A stretch of 64,000 nucleotides of DNA. Origin: JAOPZW01 sp963851295 (GTDB lineage: Bacteria > Actinomycetota > Thermoleophilia > Solirubrobacterales > Solirubrobacteraceae). The translations under genes and the position numbers were made by a program. Shown one piece after another: positions 50,432 to 59,940 of the stretch. Each line of letters starts with the position of its first letter. Position 1 is the stretch's first letter. The DNA is taken from NCBI GenBank assembly GCA_963851295.1, contig CAWKOS010000002.1:558001-622000 (forward strand), read 5' to 3'. The notes under the pieces were generated by a model. It saw nothing but the letters and a program-made list of their open reading frames with translations. It did not search any database and had not been told where the DNA came from.

Positions 50432-53230
50432 CTAACGGTGTGACCAGCGCGGCGGTTGCTCGCATGGAGGGCGGGACGGGATAGGTGATCCCTTCGCCGT
50501 GTTGGTACGCCGTTCTTCGAGGGCGTAGGCGATCGCGTCCTCGAAGCTCAGCGTGCCCCCGTCGCGGGCGGCGGCGTCCCACGCGTCGGTCCCGCACCGT
50601 ATGCGTGCGGGCCCGAAGACGTCCTTGTCGAGCCTGGCGTCGACGACGTCCTGTTGTTGCTCATAGCTATGTGCGGCCGCGGCGCCAACGAGCAACGCTG
50701 CGCGCTTGGCGTCGCCACCGACTGCGGCGACGGCGGCAAGGCCACGGAGGCCTTCCCACGCGATGGGTCGTGCAACCAGCTCGCGGCAGAGCGCGAGTTC
50801 CTGTCGGAACGCGTCCCGGGCGGCGTCCGTGTCGCCGGTCAGTAGAGCGGCCAGCCCGAGGTTGCCCTGCAGGATCATCCAGATGAAGGGATTGTCGAGT
50901 TCCCGCACCAGCGGGATCGCGCGGCCGACGAACTCCATGGCGTCCTGATCGCTGCCCATGCACAAAGCCCCGTAGGCGGCCACGCCAGCGAGGAGGTCCG
51001 CGAGTTGGTACACGTTGCCGGCCTCGTCCAGCAGTGCGGCGGCCCGGTCGACGCGCTTGCGCAGCTCGGCGATGGTGGTTGCATCCATCGCTTGCGCCTT
51101 GGCGACCATCGCGATCGCCCAGTCGTCCGCGGCGGCCGTCGCTAGGTCGAGCGCCTCGTTGGCGAATGCCTCGGCGACGTCGGGGCGACCACGGTAGGTC
51201 TCGTAGGAGGCGCGCATCACGAGGGTCTCCGACAGGGCCAGCGGGTCTGCGAGCGCTCGGGCGGTGGCCTCGGCCTCGGCAATGATCGCGGGTTGCTCGG
51301 CTCCGCGCCCGAGCGCCCACAGGCACCGGCCTTTGATGCAGAGCGCGCGGATGCGCAGCGCAGGATCGGCGTCGGCGCCCGGCAGGATCAGCGCCTGCTC
51401 GACCCAGTCGACGGCGTCGGCTGGGCGGTCTCGCATCGGCCAGTAGCAGCTGAGCGCCGCACACATCGCGAGCGCGCGTTCGGCGCTCGCCTCGCCAACC
51501 GCCCACCCAAGGGCCGCGTGGAGGTTGTCAATGTCGGCGTCAAGTTGGGCGAGGTGTTCCTTTCGGCTCGCGCTCATGAGAGCCCGCTCGGCTCCATGGC
51601 ATTGGGCCAGCGCCAGGTAGTGGCGGTAGTGGCGCTCGTGCACCGCGTCCTTGTCCGTGGTGAGCGCGAAACGCTCCGTGGCGTAGGCGTGGATCGTCTC
51701 GAGCATCCCTAGCCGGGTGGGAGCCTGCTCGCTGCGCACGAGCAGGCTCTTGGCGACGAGGCGGTCGAGCGTGTCAAGGCCGGCGCCGGTGATCGTTTCG
51801 GCCGCCTGCACCGTGGCGCCGCCAGCGAAGACCGCGAACTGGGCGAAGCAAGCCTGCTCGCTGTCGCTGAGCAGACCGTGGCTCCAGTCGATGGTCGCGC
51901 GCAGCGTCTGCTGGCGGGCGGGCGCGTCGTGCGGACCGCGGCCCAGGACCGCGAGCGCAGGGTCCAGGCGTTCGGCGATCTCGGCAGGCGAGAGCAAGCC
52001 GCACCGGGCGGCTGCGAGTTCGATCGCCAGAGGCAGCCCATCCACGTGACGACAGACCTCAGCGACGGCGGCCGCGTTGGTAGCGGTTACCGCAAAGCCT
52101 GGTTCCTGGGCACGGGCGCGCTCGGCGAAGAGCGCGATGGCGGGCACTCGCGCAAGTGCCTCGGCGTCGTCCTCGGCGAGCGGCAGCTCCAGGGGCGCGA
52201 CGGGGTAGCGCTGCTCGCCACCCAGCGACAGCGGCTCACGGCTGGTCGCGAGCACGGTCAGCGACGGGCAGGCGGTCAGCAGCTCGGACACGAAGCGCGC
52301 GGCCGCCAGCAAGTGCTCAACGTTGTCGAGCACGAGCAACAGCTGCTTGGCGGAGAGATAACGCCTGACGGCTTGCTCCGGGCTCTCGCCCGAGAGGGGC
52401 ACGATTCTCAGCGACTGGACCATCGCGGCTGGGACGTCCTCCGCTCGGCTCAGGGGGGCCAGCGAGACGAAGCGCGCCCCTGCGGCGAACTCCGCCTGGA
52501 CCGCACGCGCCGCCTCCAGCCCCAAGCGCGTCTTGCCGACCCCGCCCGGACCCGTGAGGGTCAGCAGCCGCACGCCCGCGCCTAACCGGTCCGCGATCGC
52601 CCGCACCTCGTCCGCGCGGCCGATCGTCCGGTTCGGCGAGGGCGGCAACCCATTCGCCCGACCAGATCCGGGCGACAGCGAGGCCAGCGGTGGGAAGTCG
52701 GCCCGCAGATCGCCGACGACGAGCTGGAAGAGGTGCTCGGGGCGATCGAGGTCCTTGAGCCGGTGCTCGCCGAGGTCCCTGAGCGCGACGTCGGGCGGCA
52801 GCTCGTCCGCGACCAGCTCGCGCGTGGAGCTCGAGATGAGCACCTGCCCGCCATGTCCGGCAGAGCAGATCCGCGCCGCGCGGTGCACATCCAGACCGAC
52901 GTAGTCATCCAGCCGGACTTCCACCTCGCCGGTGTGGACGCCCATGCGCACGCGTACGTCCACCTCCTCGGGCCAATAGTGGGAAGCAAGCGCCCGTTGC
53001 CCCGCGACCGCGGCGGCGATCGCGTCGCTTGCCCGCGCGAAGGCGACGAAGAAGCCGTCACCCTCGGTGTGGACCTCGCGGCCGTCGTGCTCGTCGAACG
53101 CCGCGCGAAGCACGCGCTGATGATCGGCAAGTGCCTCGGCGTATCGGCCACGCAACCGCGTCAACAGCCGCGTCGAACCCTCGATGTCGGTGAACAGGAA
53201 CGTGACGGTTCCGCTCGGAAGCTCCACCAT
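50432..53230 (-). CDS. Class III cyclase domain fused to NB-ARC ATPase and TPR region
   Basis: 932 residues. An N-terminal class III nucleotidyl cyclase domain (about 1-170) has VTFLFTDIEGSTRLL with metal Asp, EGDGFFVAF with the second Asp, and VDVRVRMGVHTGE. It is followed by an NB-ARC ATPase with GPGGVGKT near 235, LLLVLDNVEHLL and LPLAIELAAARC, then TPR-like helices to the end. From the ATPase onward it is a close paralogue of the AfsR-like gene at 29603, ending with the same EDAIAYALEE segment. It may make cAMP or act as a sensor in which cyclase output is gated by the ATPase; the trigger is unknown. Confidence 0.9.
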   Translation of the reverse strand: MVELPSGTVTFLFTDIEGSTRLLTRLRGRYAEALADHQRVLRAAFDEHDGREVHTEGDGFFVAFARASDAIAAAVAGQRALASHYWPEEVDVRVRMGVHTGEVEVRLDDYVGLDVHRAARICSAGHGGQVLISSSTRELVADELPPDVALRDLGEHRLKDLDRPEHLFQLVVGDLRADFPPLASLSPGSGRANGLPPSPNRTIGRADEVRAIADRLGAGVRLLTLTGPGGVGKTRLGLEAARAVQAEFAAGARFVSLAPLSRAEDVPAAMVQSLRIVPLSGESPEQAVRRYLSAKQLLLVLDNVEHLLAAARFVSELLTACPSLTVLATSREPLSLGGEQRYPVAPLELPLAEDDAEALARVPAIALFAERARAQEPGFAVTATNAAAVAEVCRHVDGLPLAIELAAARCGLLSPAEIAERLDPALAVLGRGPHDAPARQQTLRATIDWSHGLLSDSEQACFAQFAVFAGGATVQAAETITGAGLDTLDRLVAKSLLVRSEQAPTRLGMLETIHAYATERFALTTDKDAVHERHYRHYLALAQCHGAERALMSASRKEHLAQLDADIDNLHAALGWAVGEASAERALAMCAALSCYWPMRDRPADAVDWVEQALILPGADADPALRIRALCIKGRCLWALGRGAEQPAIIAEAEATARALADPLALSETLVMRASYETYRGRPDVAEAFANEALDLATAAADDWAIAMVAKAQAMDATTIAELRKRVDRAAALLDEAGNVYQLADLLAGVAAYGALCMGSDQDAMEFVGRAIPLVRELDNPFIWMILQGNLGLAALLTGDTDAARDAFRQELALCRELVARPIAWEGLRGLAAVAAVGGDAKRAALLVGAAAAHSYEQQQDVVDARLDKDVFGPARIRCGTDAWDAAARDGGTLSFEDAIAYALEERRTNTAKGSPIPSRPPCEQPPRWSHR

Positions 53231-53476
53231 ACGCCCAGCTACCCCCAATCACCGCGGCATGTCAAGTCGTCCCCCGACCGCGACGCGCCCACCGCCCCTC
53301 CCACCGCGAACCCCCGTCCACGCAGCACGCAGGGCTCGCTGCTCCATCTCGAGGAGAGCGGCACTCCGCGGGCCTGGGCTCACTACGCGCCCGCTCTCGC
53401 CTCGGACTGCCATGAAGGAGGGCCTCCTCGGTGACACGCTCCGGGTGTTCATCGAGGAGCGAGCTCGAGGAGGCCC

Positions 53477-54535
53477 ATGCTCATGTTGCACGCTGGATTG
53501 GATCTGAGTCGCAAGCGGCTCGATGTTTGCCTGATCACCGAGGACGGCGAGCTCGCCGGTCGGCTCGCCGCACCGCCCGACGCCGACGGCCTGCGTGGCC
53601 TCGTGGCGCGGCTGGCGCCGTGCGGGGAGCCGGTGCACGCAGTGATCGAGTCGATGACCGGCGCGCGGTTTGTTCACGACACGCTGGAGGAGCTCGGCTG
53701 GGACGTCGAGATCGCCGACGCGCAGAAGGTCAAGGGCCTTGCGCCGTTGGCGTGCAAGACCGACAAGATCGACGCGCAGGTGCTGGCGGTGCTGTCGCAC
53801 CGCGACCTGGTGCCGGCGATCTGGCTGCCCGACCCGCGGGTGCGCCGCGAGCGCGAGCAGGCGCGTTTTCGCCTGCACCTGGTCAAACACAAGTCGAGCC
53901 TGAAGAACCGCGTCCACGCGACGATGATCACCTTCGGGCACCCGTGCCCGGTGACGGATCTGTTCGGCGTCGCTGGGCGTCAGCTGCTGGACCGTCTCGA
54001 GGTGCCGCAGCCGTGGCGCGACTCGATCGACGCGAGTCTTGACCTGATCGATTACCTCGAGCGCCAGATCTCGACGATCAACGTCGAGCTGAAGGCCGGC
54101 GGCGCCGACCATCCCTACGTGCCCTTGTTGTTGACGGTGCCGGGGGTCGGCTGGGTGCTGGCGTTCACGATCGCCGCCGAGATCGGTGACATCACCCGCT
54201 TCCCGTCGGCCAAGAAGCTGTGCGGCTATACCGGGCTGTGCCCGCGCGTCTACCAGTCCGGCGACAAGGACCGCCGCGGCCCGCTGACCAAGCAGGGCCC
54301 GAAGTACCTGCGCTGGGCGATGCTCGAAGCCACGATGCACGCGCTCAAGCACCCGATCTACCGCGAGCGCTACCAGCGCAACAAGCGCCGCCTGGGCAAG
54401 CAGCGCGGCGCCAAGGTCGCCCAGGTCGACATCGCCAGAAAGCTCACCGAAGCGATCTGGCAGATGCTCACCCGCAACGAGCCCTTCTCGCCCACGACCG
54501 CTCCGGGAGGCGCCGCGTTTCGTCTGGCCGCCTGA
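53477..54535 (+). CDS. IS110 family transposase (DEDD recombinase)
   Basis: 352 residues. The N-terminal DEDD RuvC-like domain starts GLDLSRKRLDVCL (first Asp about residue 9) and continues with VIESMTGARF (Glu) and KTDKIDAQVLA (Asp pair). The C-terminal Tnp_20 domain has LLTVPGVGWVLAFTIAAEIGD and the serine-containing region FPSAKKLCGYTGLCPR followed by GPLTKQGPKYLRWAM. Members of this family recombine DNA using a bridge RNA from their own non-coding end. The gene appears intact. Confidence 0.93.
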   Translation: MLMLHAGLDLSRKRLDVCLITEDGELAGRLAAPPDADGLRGLVARLAPCGEPVHAVIESMTGARFVHDTLEELGWDVEIADAQKVKGLAPLACKTDKIDAQVLAVLSHRDLVPAIWLPDPRVRREREQARFRLHLVKHKSSLKNRVHATMITFGHPCPVTDLFGVAGRQLLDRLEVPQPWRDSIDASLDLIDYLERQISTINVELKAGGADHPYVPLLLTVPGVGWVLAFTIAAEIGDITRFPSAKKLCGYTGLCPRVYQSGDKDRRGPLTKQGPKYLRWAMLEATMHALKHPIYRERYQRNKRRLGKQRGAKVAQVDIARKLTEAIWQMLTRNEPFSPTTAPGGAAFRLAA

Positions 54536-54687
54536 CGGCCCTCTTTGGACATGCGCCCCCGGAGCCGGCCTCCAATGTCGCCTGGTCCTCCCGCCGAGGA
54601 GGCAATAGAGAGATGAGCGCCGCTCGCCACCCACAACACCAACGAGGACCCTGACACCAGAACACCCCGACCCCGTTGACAACCCAC
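54536..54687 (+). ncRNA. Candidate bridge RNA region of the IS1111-like element
   Basis: Non-coding 152 bases between the transposase stop and the right subterminal repeat. In IS1111-group elements the bridge RNA is encoded downstream of the transposase. A hairpin CCTCC-CGCCGA-GGAGG (about 54586-54602) is visible. The call rests on position and family knowledge, not on a recognised RNA motif. Confidence 0.35.
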
Positions 54688-54775
54688 CCCTCCTTCATAG
54701 AGAGACGAAACGCGGCATCGGGCGCTGCGCAGCGGCCGAGACAGCGGACGCACGCGGATGATGAAGTCCGGGAAG

Positions 54776-54801
54776 GTCGCGCGCGAGTTGCAGCGCGCGA
54801 C
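54776..54801 (-). terminator. Hairpin after the esterase gene
   Basis: GTCGCGCGC (54776-54784) and GCGCGCGAC (54793-54801), perfect 9-base stem with an 8-base loop, 16 bases past the esterase stop on the minus strand. No T run follows. Confidence 0.5.
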
Positions 54802-54816
54802 CACCCCGTCATGACG

Positions 54817-55995
54817 TCAGCGGAACAGCAACGGTGCGAAGTCGCGCAGGTTGCGACGCCACGTGTCCCAGACGTGCCCGCCCGTGCCTTGGACGAACGT
54901 GTACTTCACGTGATACTGGTCGAACAGCGCCCGCGTCGCGATGTTGTTGTCGTACGCGATGTCCTCCGGGCCGCCGACGGTGATCCAGAGAAGCTTCGTG
55001 CGCTTGTTGATCTCCCGGTTCGTGAGGAGGTCCGAATGGTTCTGAACCAGGTCGTCGCGAGTTGCCGGGAACCATCCCGAGCTGAAGTCGCCCAGGTACG
55101 CGAACCGGCCAGGGTGCAGCAACATCGTGTCGAACGTCCAGAGGCCACCGAGCGACAGGCCCGCGAGCGCGCGATTGTCAGCTCCCGGTGCGGCTCGGTA
55201 TTCGCGTTCGATCGTCGGAACGATGCTGCCCAACAACTCATCGGGGAAGACGTCCTGCGGCACCGAGTACGTAAAGTTGATGGGTGGTGTGACGTTCCCG
55301 TCCGGCATGACGACAATCATCGGCTTGGCTTTGTGCTGGGCGATGAGGTTGTCCATGATGTAGTTGGCACGCATGTTGACGATCCAGTCGGTGTCGTTCC
55401 CACCGCCACCATGCATGAGATACAGGACCGGGTACCTGCGGCGATCGCCGTTGTAACCGGGCGGGGTGTAAACCTGCATCTGGCGCTCGATGTGGTTCAG
55501 CTTCGAGTAGTACCGAACTGTCGCCCACGCGCCATGCGGAACAGGCGCATCCGCGATGAAGTCTGCCGCAGGGCCGGGAACGAGGACGTTGCTCCACGCC
55601 GAGGTTGCGCCCAACCAGGTGTCTCGATTGGCGGGATCGGCTACCTTCGCGCCGTCAACGATGAACCCGTAGCCGTAGAGATTCGGCTTCAAGGGACCGA
55701 TCGTCACCGACCAGACGCCGTTGGCGTCCTTCGTCATCGGTATGGCGTCGGCCGCGGGCGACGGCCCGACGTTGTTCTGGAAGTTGAGCATCACCTGGCT
55801 GGCTTGGGGCGCGCTCAGCGAGAACGTCACTCGACGATCGGGCAGGACGCTCGCGCTGCGCGCTGCGATCGACGCCCGCGGGGTGCCCGCAGATCGAGCA
55901 GACGTGGTCCCGAAGCCGCCCAGAAGCAGCAGGCCGGCGACCCCACAGCCAATGAGGGCGACGGTGATGCCGATTCTCGTCGTGAGTCTGGCCAA
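54817..55995 (-). CDS. Secreted esterase (esterase D/enterochelin esterase-like fold)
   Basis: 392 residues with an N-terminal signal or anchor helix (about 8-28). An early-set/CBM48-like beta domain (about 45-150, VTFSLSAPQASQVMLNF then GVWSVTIGPL) precedes an alpha/beta hydrolase of the esterase D type: YLMHGGGGND (oxyanion region), AGLSLGGLW with the nucleophile Ser, and GHVWDTWRRNL with the catalytic His. This two-domain layout is that of XynZ-type feruloyl esterases and Fes-like enzymes. Acts outside the cell on an ester; the substrate is unknown. It follows another secreted hydrolase on the same strand. Confidence 0.9.
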   Translation of the reverse strand: MARLTTRIGITVALIGCGVAGLLLLGGFGTTSARSAGTPRASIAARSASVLPDRRVTFSLSAPQASQVMLNFQNNVGPSPAADAIPMTKDANGVWSVTIGPLKPNLYGYGFIVDGAKVADPANRDTWLGATSAWSNVLVPGPAADFIADAPVPHGAWATVRYYSKLNHIERQMQVYTPPGYNGDRRRYPVLYLMHGGGGNDTDWIVNMRANYIMDNLIAQHKAKPMIVVMPDGNVTPPINFTYSVPQDVFPDELLGSIVPTIEREYRAAPGADNRALAGLSLGGLWTFDTMLLHPGRFAYLGDFSSGWFPATRDDLVQNHSDLLTNREINKRTKLLWITVGGPEDIAYDNNIATRALFDQYHVKYTFVQGTGGHVWDTWRRNLRDFAPLLFR

Positions 55996-56039
55996 CGTAG
56001 CCTCCGTATCTGGTCTGAGTGGTGGGTAGTGGGCGCCGG

Positions 56040-57557
56040 CTAGGGCACGTCTGCGTGCGCCGCGTCGCGCACGAGCCGAGCCCCGTCGGGCGCCGTGATG
56101 GTCCGCTGCCTGACGAGTGTGCCCACGTCCCTGGCGACAGCGGCGACGTAGCGACCGTGGCTGGGGTACAGCTGGCGGAGCTGCTCGTGGCTGAAGGGGA
56201 CCTCGTGGCCGGCGATGAAGCAGAACGAGGCACCGGTGGAGCTGCCGAACCAGGTGCTCGTCGGGACGTCGAGGAACGGCGAGCGCAGTCCGCCCATGAC
56301 GTTGCCGAACTGATCGAGCACGGGCGCGCCGTTGACTACGTTGATCGGATCGGCATGCGGCGGCGTGATGCCGGCGCCCACCCAGCGCTCGAGGTTCCGC
56401 AGGGCCGCATCCAGGAAGATGCTGCTCGGGAAGCGGCTGCGCGGACCCTCGTTGCAGGCCAGCGGCGGCACCGCGCGTCCGGCCTTGACGATGTCGTCCG
56501 GAGCGGCGGAGTAATAGAGCTCGTCCGGCGTCGCGTGGGCCGCGCCCGCCATCTCATAGTGGCGGAACGGGTCGATCGCCGTGTCGTTGTCGGGCCGCCT
56601 CGCATCGATGCCGCCGAGATAGTCGGACTGCGACATGACGTGGATGATCGGGACGCCAACGTTGGTGAACTGCCGGCGGGGATCGCCGACGGGTGGCGCG
56701 GCTTCGCACTGATTCATCGGCACGGCGCCAACGAAGGCGCCCCCGGCCACGGCGACGATGTAGCCGTCGTAGATCGGCTTGCCGTCGGACGCCACCACCA
56801 GCGGCTGGATGCCGTTGATGTAGTTGTACATATAGCCGCCGGTCTGGGAGTAGCCGAATCCGTAGACGTGTTTCACCGGGAAGGAACTGCCGGCGCCATA
56901 GGCGAGCGGATTCGCGCCGGTGTGGCTGCGTATCCACGCCGCGGTCTGGCTGACCATGTCCCACGCCAGCCCGCGCTCGGTGAGGCGGCTGTCCTGCCCG
57001 CTGACATTGCAGTTGGCCGGGTCGCTCAGCGGCAGTGGGTTGGCGAACGACAGCGGCGCGTAGCGCTGCGGATCGAAGTTCTTCAGCGCCTCGACCGAGA
57101 TCGGCCTGATCGTGATACCGACCCACGCGTCGCCATCGCGCAGGATCTGCCGGTGCATCAGCGCCCAGCCGATATTCAGGTCGAAGAGGTTGCTCGGATT
57201 GAGCAACTCGACGACGACGTTGCCGCTGAAGCGCTTTGGGTTGGCTGGCCGGCGCACGAGCGCACGCGTCGTATAAGGCGCACCCGCCGTGCGAACGACT
57301 GCGGGACCGGGCGCCGGCCAGCTGTAGACGTTCGCCGTGCCGTTGAGGAAGTACTCCTCCTCGACGTAGCCGTCGCGGCGCAGATCCTGGGGGACCATCT
57401 GATGATCCGCCGCGCCGAACGGATAGGACGCGGCCGTAACAGGCAGCGGGCCCGTGACGCTTGGCACCGGCGTCGCAGCCGCCGCGGCCGGCCACAAACA
57501 CGCGATCGCGCCAAGCACAGCAGCCGCCATGGACAGTCTGCGAGCTGATCCAGACAC
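56040..57557 (-). CDS. Secreted alpha/beta hydrolase (Abhydrolase_10-like)
   Basis: 505 residues from GTG 57557, which has a strong GGAGGAG seven bases upstream; ATG 57530 would lose the basic start of the signal peptide. The signal core is about 10-28. The mature protein has YVEEEYFLNGTANVY near its start, the nucleophile motif GFGYSQTGGYM, and a His in EMAGAAHATPDE, the pattern of the large alpha/beta hydrolase domain family PF20091. The substrate is unknown. It is the first gene before the esterase and divergent from an AraC regulator, which likely controls both. Confidence 0.82.
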   Translation of the reverse strand: MSGSARRLSMAAAVLGAIACLWPAAAAATPVPSVTGPLPVTAASYPFGAADHQMVPQDLRRDGYVEEEYFLNGTANVYSWPAPGPAVVRTAGAPYTTRALVRRPANPKRFSGNVVVELLNPSNLFDLNIGWALMHRQILRDGDAWVGITIRPISVEALKNFDPQRYAPLSFANPLPLSDPANCNVSGQDSRLTERGLAWDMVSQTAAWIRSHTGANPLAYGAGSSFPVKHVYGFGYSQTGGYMYNYINGIQPLVVASDGKPIYDGYIVAVAGGAFVGAVPMNQCEAAPPVGDPRRQFTNVGVPIIHVMSQSDYLGGIDARRPDNDTAIDPFRHYEMAGAAHATPDELYYSAAPDDIVKAGRAVPPLACNEGPRSRFPSSIFLDAALRNLERWVGAGITPPHADPINVVNGAPVLDQFGNVMGGLRSPFLDVPTSTWFGSSTGASFCFIAGHEVPFSHEQLRQLYPSHGRYVAAVARDVGTLVRQRTITAPDGARLVRDAAHADVP

Positions 57558-57899
57558 GCCTATCTCCTCCTGCAGGCCCGTGCGAGGCCGGTAGCACACC
57601 TTCGATCGTTCGATTATGCTGAACGCGGTTCGTGCGCAAGGGCGTCTGGCGCGGGCAGAAAACGGGTCGGCACGCAGCGAAAAGAGTGCGCGTACCTGCG
57701 CGCCTAGCGTCCTGCGGCACAGGTACGGACTGCGGGCGGTGCCAGGAGGGTTGGGCAGCCTCCACAGACCGGCCAACTCCGCGCGCCCGGCTCGTACCAG
57801 CGCCGGCCAGCGTCCACGCTAATGGCCGCTCCGCCGCGCGGCGTCGGCTTGCCTGCCGTCATGGTCGAGGCTAAGGTGCCCCGCGCGAAGGAGGAGTGG

Positions 57900-58886
57900 A
57901 TGGCCATGCAGCCAGCTTTAGGCGACGTGTCCTGCGAGCTGCGAGACGTCGAGACCCCGAACCTCACAGAGGGCTGGCGCGAGGTACTGGCGCGGACCTA
58001 CACCTTCGGATTCGCGGTCCGGGCAGGCCTGGCGTCCGGCGAGACCTTCTCCGCCAGCACGTCGCGGTGGCCGCTCGGTACCTTGGCCCTCGTCCATACC
58101 GTGCACGATCGCGGCGAGGGCCGCAGGGGCCCAGCCGAGATCGCCGCCAGCGAGCCTGACCTCGTCGGCTTGCTGTACATGCGCCACGGCACCATCGGCC
58201 TGGACTTCGAGGGCAAGCCGGTCGTGCTCCGCCCCGGCGAGCTCGTGATGTGGGACACCGCACGCCGCGGAGGCTTCACGACGTCGGGCAGGGTGGACAA
58301 TCAAACCCTCGTCGTCCCGCGGGAGCGCTTGGCGATGGCGGCTCCAGGCTACGAGGGGATGTTCGGCCGGCCGTTCCGCGGCGACCATCCCGCCGCGAGG
58401 CTGATGGGAAGCTTCTTGGGCTCTGTGATGCCGGTCGTCAGCAGCCTCGACGTTGCCGCGCGCAACGCGGTAGCCGATGCCGCGTTGGATATCGCGCGAG
58501 CGGTCGTCGCAACGCGCGACGACCCTCAACCGCGACAGCAGACCGCAGCGCGGCTCATGACCGTGCGGCTGTACATCGACGCGAACCTCAGCAACCCCAG
58601 CCTCTCCCCGGCAACCATCGCCAAGGCGAACGCCATCTCGATCCGCACACTGCACCGGTTGTTCGAGTCCACCGACGACACCATCGGCGCGGTCATTCGC
58701 GAGCGCAGGCTCAGCCGCTGCCGCGCCGATCTGCTCCTCGGCACGACCGACTCAGTCACCGCGATCGCCTACCGATGGGGCTTCCGCAACATGTCGTTCT
58801 TCAGCCGCCTGTTCCATGAGCGGTACGGCGTATCTGCGCGCGAACTGCAGATGGCCGCACGCGCGGCCGCACGCCCGCAGACGTGA
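57900..58886 (+). CDS. AraC family transcriptional regulator
   Basis: 328 residues from ATG 57900 (GAAGGAGGAG upstream). An N-terminal AraC-binding-like cupin domain (about 60-200) includes LLYMRHGTIGLDFEGKPVVLRPGEL. The C-terminal double HTH (about 225-320) has SPATIAKANAISIRTLHRLF and VTAIAYRWGFRNMSFFSRLFHERYG. The subgroup often activates aromatic or ester catabolism. It is divergent from the secreted hydrolase genes, its probable targets. In-frame ATGs at 57822 and 57861 lack a ribosome site. Confidence 0.9.
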   Translation: MAMQPALGDVSCELRDVETPNLTEGWREVLARTYTFGFAVRAGLASGETFSASTSRWPLGTLALVHTVHDRGEGRRGPAEIAASEPDLVGLLYMRHGTIGLDFEGKPVVLRPGELVMWDTARRGGFTTSGRVDNQTLVVPRERLAMAAPGYEGMFGRPFRGDHPAARLMGSFLGSVMPVVSSLDVAARNAVADAALDIARAVVATRDDPQPRQQTAARLMTVRLYIDANLSNPSLSPATIAKANAISIRTLHRLFESTDDTIGAVIRERRLSRCRADLLLGTTDSVTAIAYRWGFRNMSFFSRLFHERYGVSARELQMAARAAARPQT

Positions 58887-59067
58887 CGGGTCCGCGCTGC
58901 TCGGCGCTCGCTCTAGCCGCGCGACGCGCGAGGTGGCGATCAGCGCCGACGGTCGCCTCGTCCGCACCGCGCCGCGGCGCTCGCGCGGCACAGCGACCTC
59001 GCCGTCATCGAGCGCGCGGCCGGCACGATCGACCGGCTGGCCAAGCGCATCGAAGACGCCGCGGACA

Positions 59068-59415
59068 TCAGCGCCCGAGAGAGCAACCCTCCGGCCGGAC
59101 CGGTCCACACGCAATAGGAATGCAGCAGCAACTCCACCGAGTCCGTGACCGCGGCAAGGCCTCCGCGAGCGCGAGCACGTAGCGAGACTCGGCAAGATCC
59201 AGCCGGCGCTCGGTGGTGGCGCGCGCAGCGAAGCGCGCGGCCGCCCGCTCGAAGCGCCCATCGCCCTTCTCGGCGAGGACCACGAGGATCCGCAGCGCGT
59301 CCTCCAGCGAGATCTCGGTCAGCTCGCGCGCGGCGGCGTCGATGAGGCGGACATTCCTGGTCAGCAGGGCGCGCCGGAAGCGCGCATAGGCGTGGCCCTG
59401 ACTTGTCACGAACAC
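59068..59415 (-). pseudogene. Frameshifted helical hypothetical protein
   Basis: From GTG 59415: VFVTSQGHAYARFRRALLTRN, then ELTEISLEDALRILVVLAEK and ERAAARFAARATTERRL, a helical pattern I associate with a family of unknown function in Solirubrobacterales mobile regions. After LALAEAL (near 59155) the expected helix continues in another frame as AVTDSVELLLHSYC, so an indel seems to have broken the end. No motif gives a function. The rest of the gap 58887-59631 shows GC-rich hairpins but no other gene. Confidence 0.4.
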
Positions 59416-59631
59416 ATGTTCGCATCTTGAAGGACCGTCGGGAAAGCAGATCGCCGGCGTCCCGCGGTGGGGTCGAGCAACCCCGGCCATCGTGCGGCCG
59501 GTCGCGCGGCCGTCAAGCACACCCGCCCTGCGGGCGGGCGCTGCGCGGCCCTGTCGGGCTGTGCGTTGACGGCCGCGCTCTCCCGGCCGCCGTCCCGGGG
59601 CGTGCTCGACCCCAACCACCAGGAGGACCGG

Positions 59632-59940
59632 ATGAGCCCCACCGACAAGCCCACCGCCAAGCAGCTGGCCCACCTGCGCCAGCTCACCGCACGCCTCGGC
59701 CAGAGCTTCGCCTACCCACACACCCGCGCCCAGGCATCAGCCGAGATTCGTCGCCTGCGCTCCGCCCAGCGCGGCCGCGACGCCGGCATCGACCGCCAGG
59801 CCGAGCGACGCGAGCGCCGCGCCATCCAGAGCGACCTACAGGAGCGCATCGGCGACGCCACGCGCGTGGACCTCGAGCGCGAGGTCACCGGCTACGGCGC
59901 CAACGCCACCTGGCGCAACCAGGACCGAGAGCCACGATGA
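59632..59940 (+). CDS. DUF3072-like small protein
   Basis: 102 residues, AGGAGGA before ATG 59632. The N-terminal half, TAKQLAHLRQLTARLGQSF and HTRAQASAEIRRL, matches the DUF3072 pattern (a short helical domain of unknown function common in actinobacterial mobile regions). The C-terminal half is highly charged (about a third Arg/Glu/Asp). First gene of a three-gene run coupled by ATGA overlaps at 59937-59940 and 60239-60242. Confidence 0.75.
   Translation: MSPTDKPTAKQLAHLRQLTARLGQSFAYPHTRAQASAEIRRLRSAQRGRDAGIDRQAERRERRAIQSDLQERIGDATRVDLEREVTGYGANATWRNQDREPR

Larger units (their letters stand above)
53412..54698 (+). mobile_element. IS110-family insertion sequence (IS1111-like)
   Basis: One transposase gene flanked by an 11-base inverted pair, ATGAAGGAGGG (53412-53422) and CCCTCCTTCAT (54688-54698). 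Subterminal inverted repeats are a mark of the IS1111 group and absent from the IS110 group. Left non-coding space is short (about 54 bases) and right is longer (about 150), as expected for IS1111-type layout. Exact ends cannot be set without an empty site. Confidence 0.6.
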
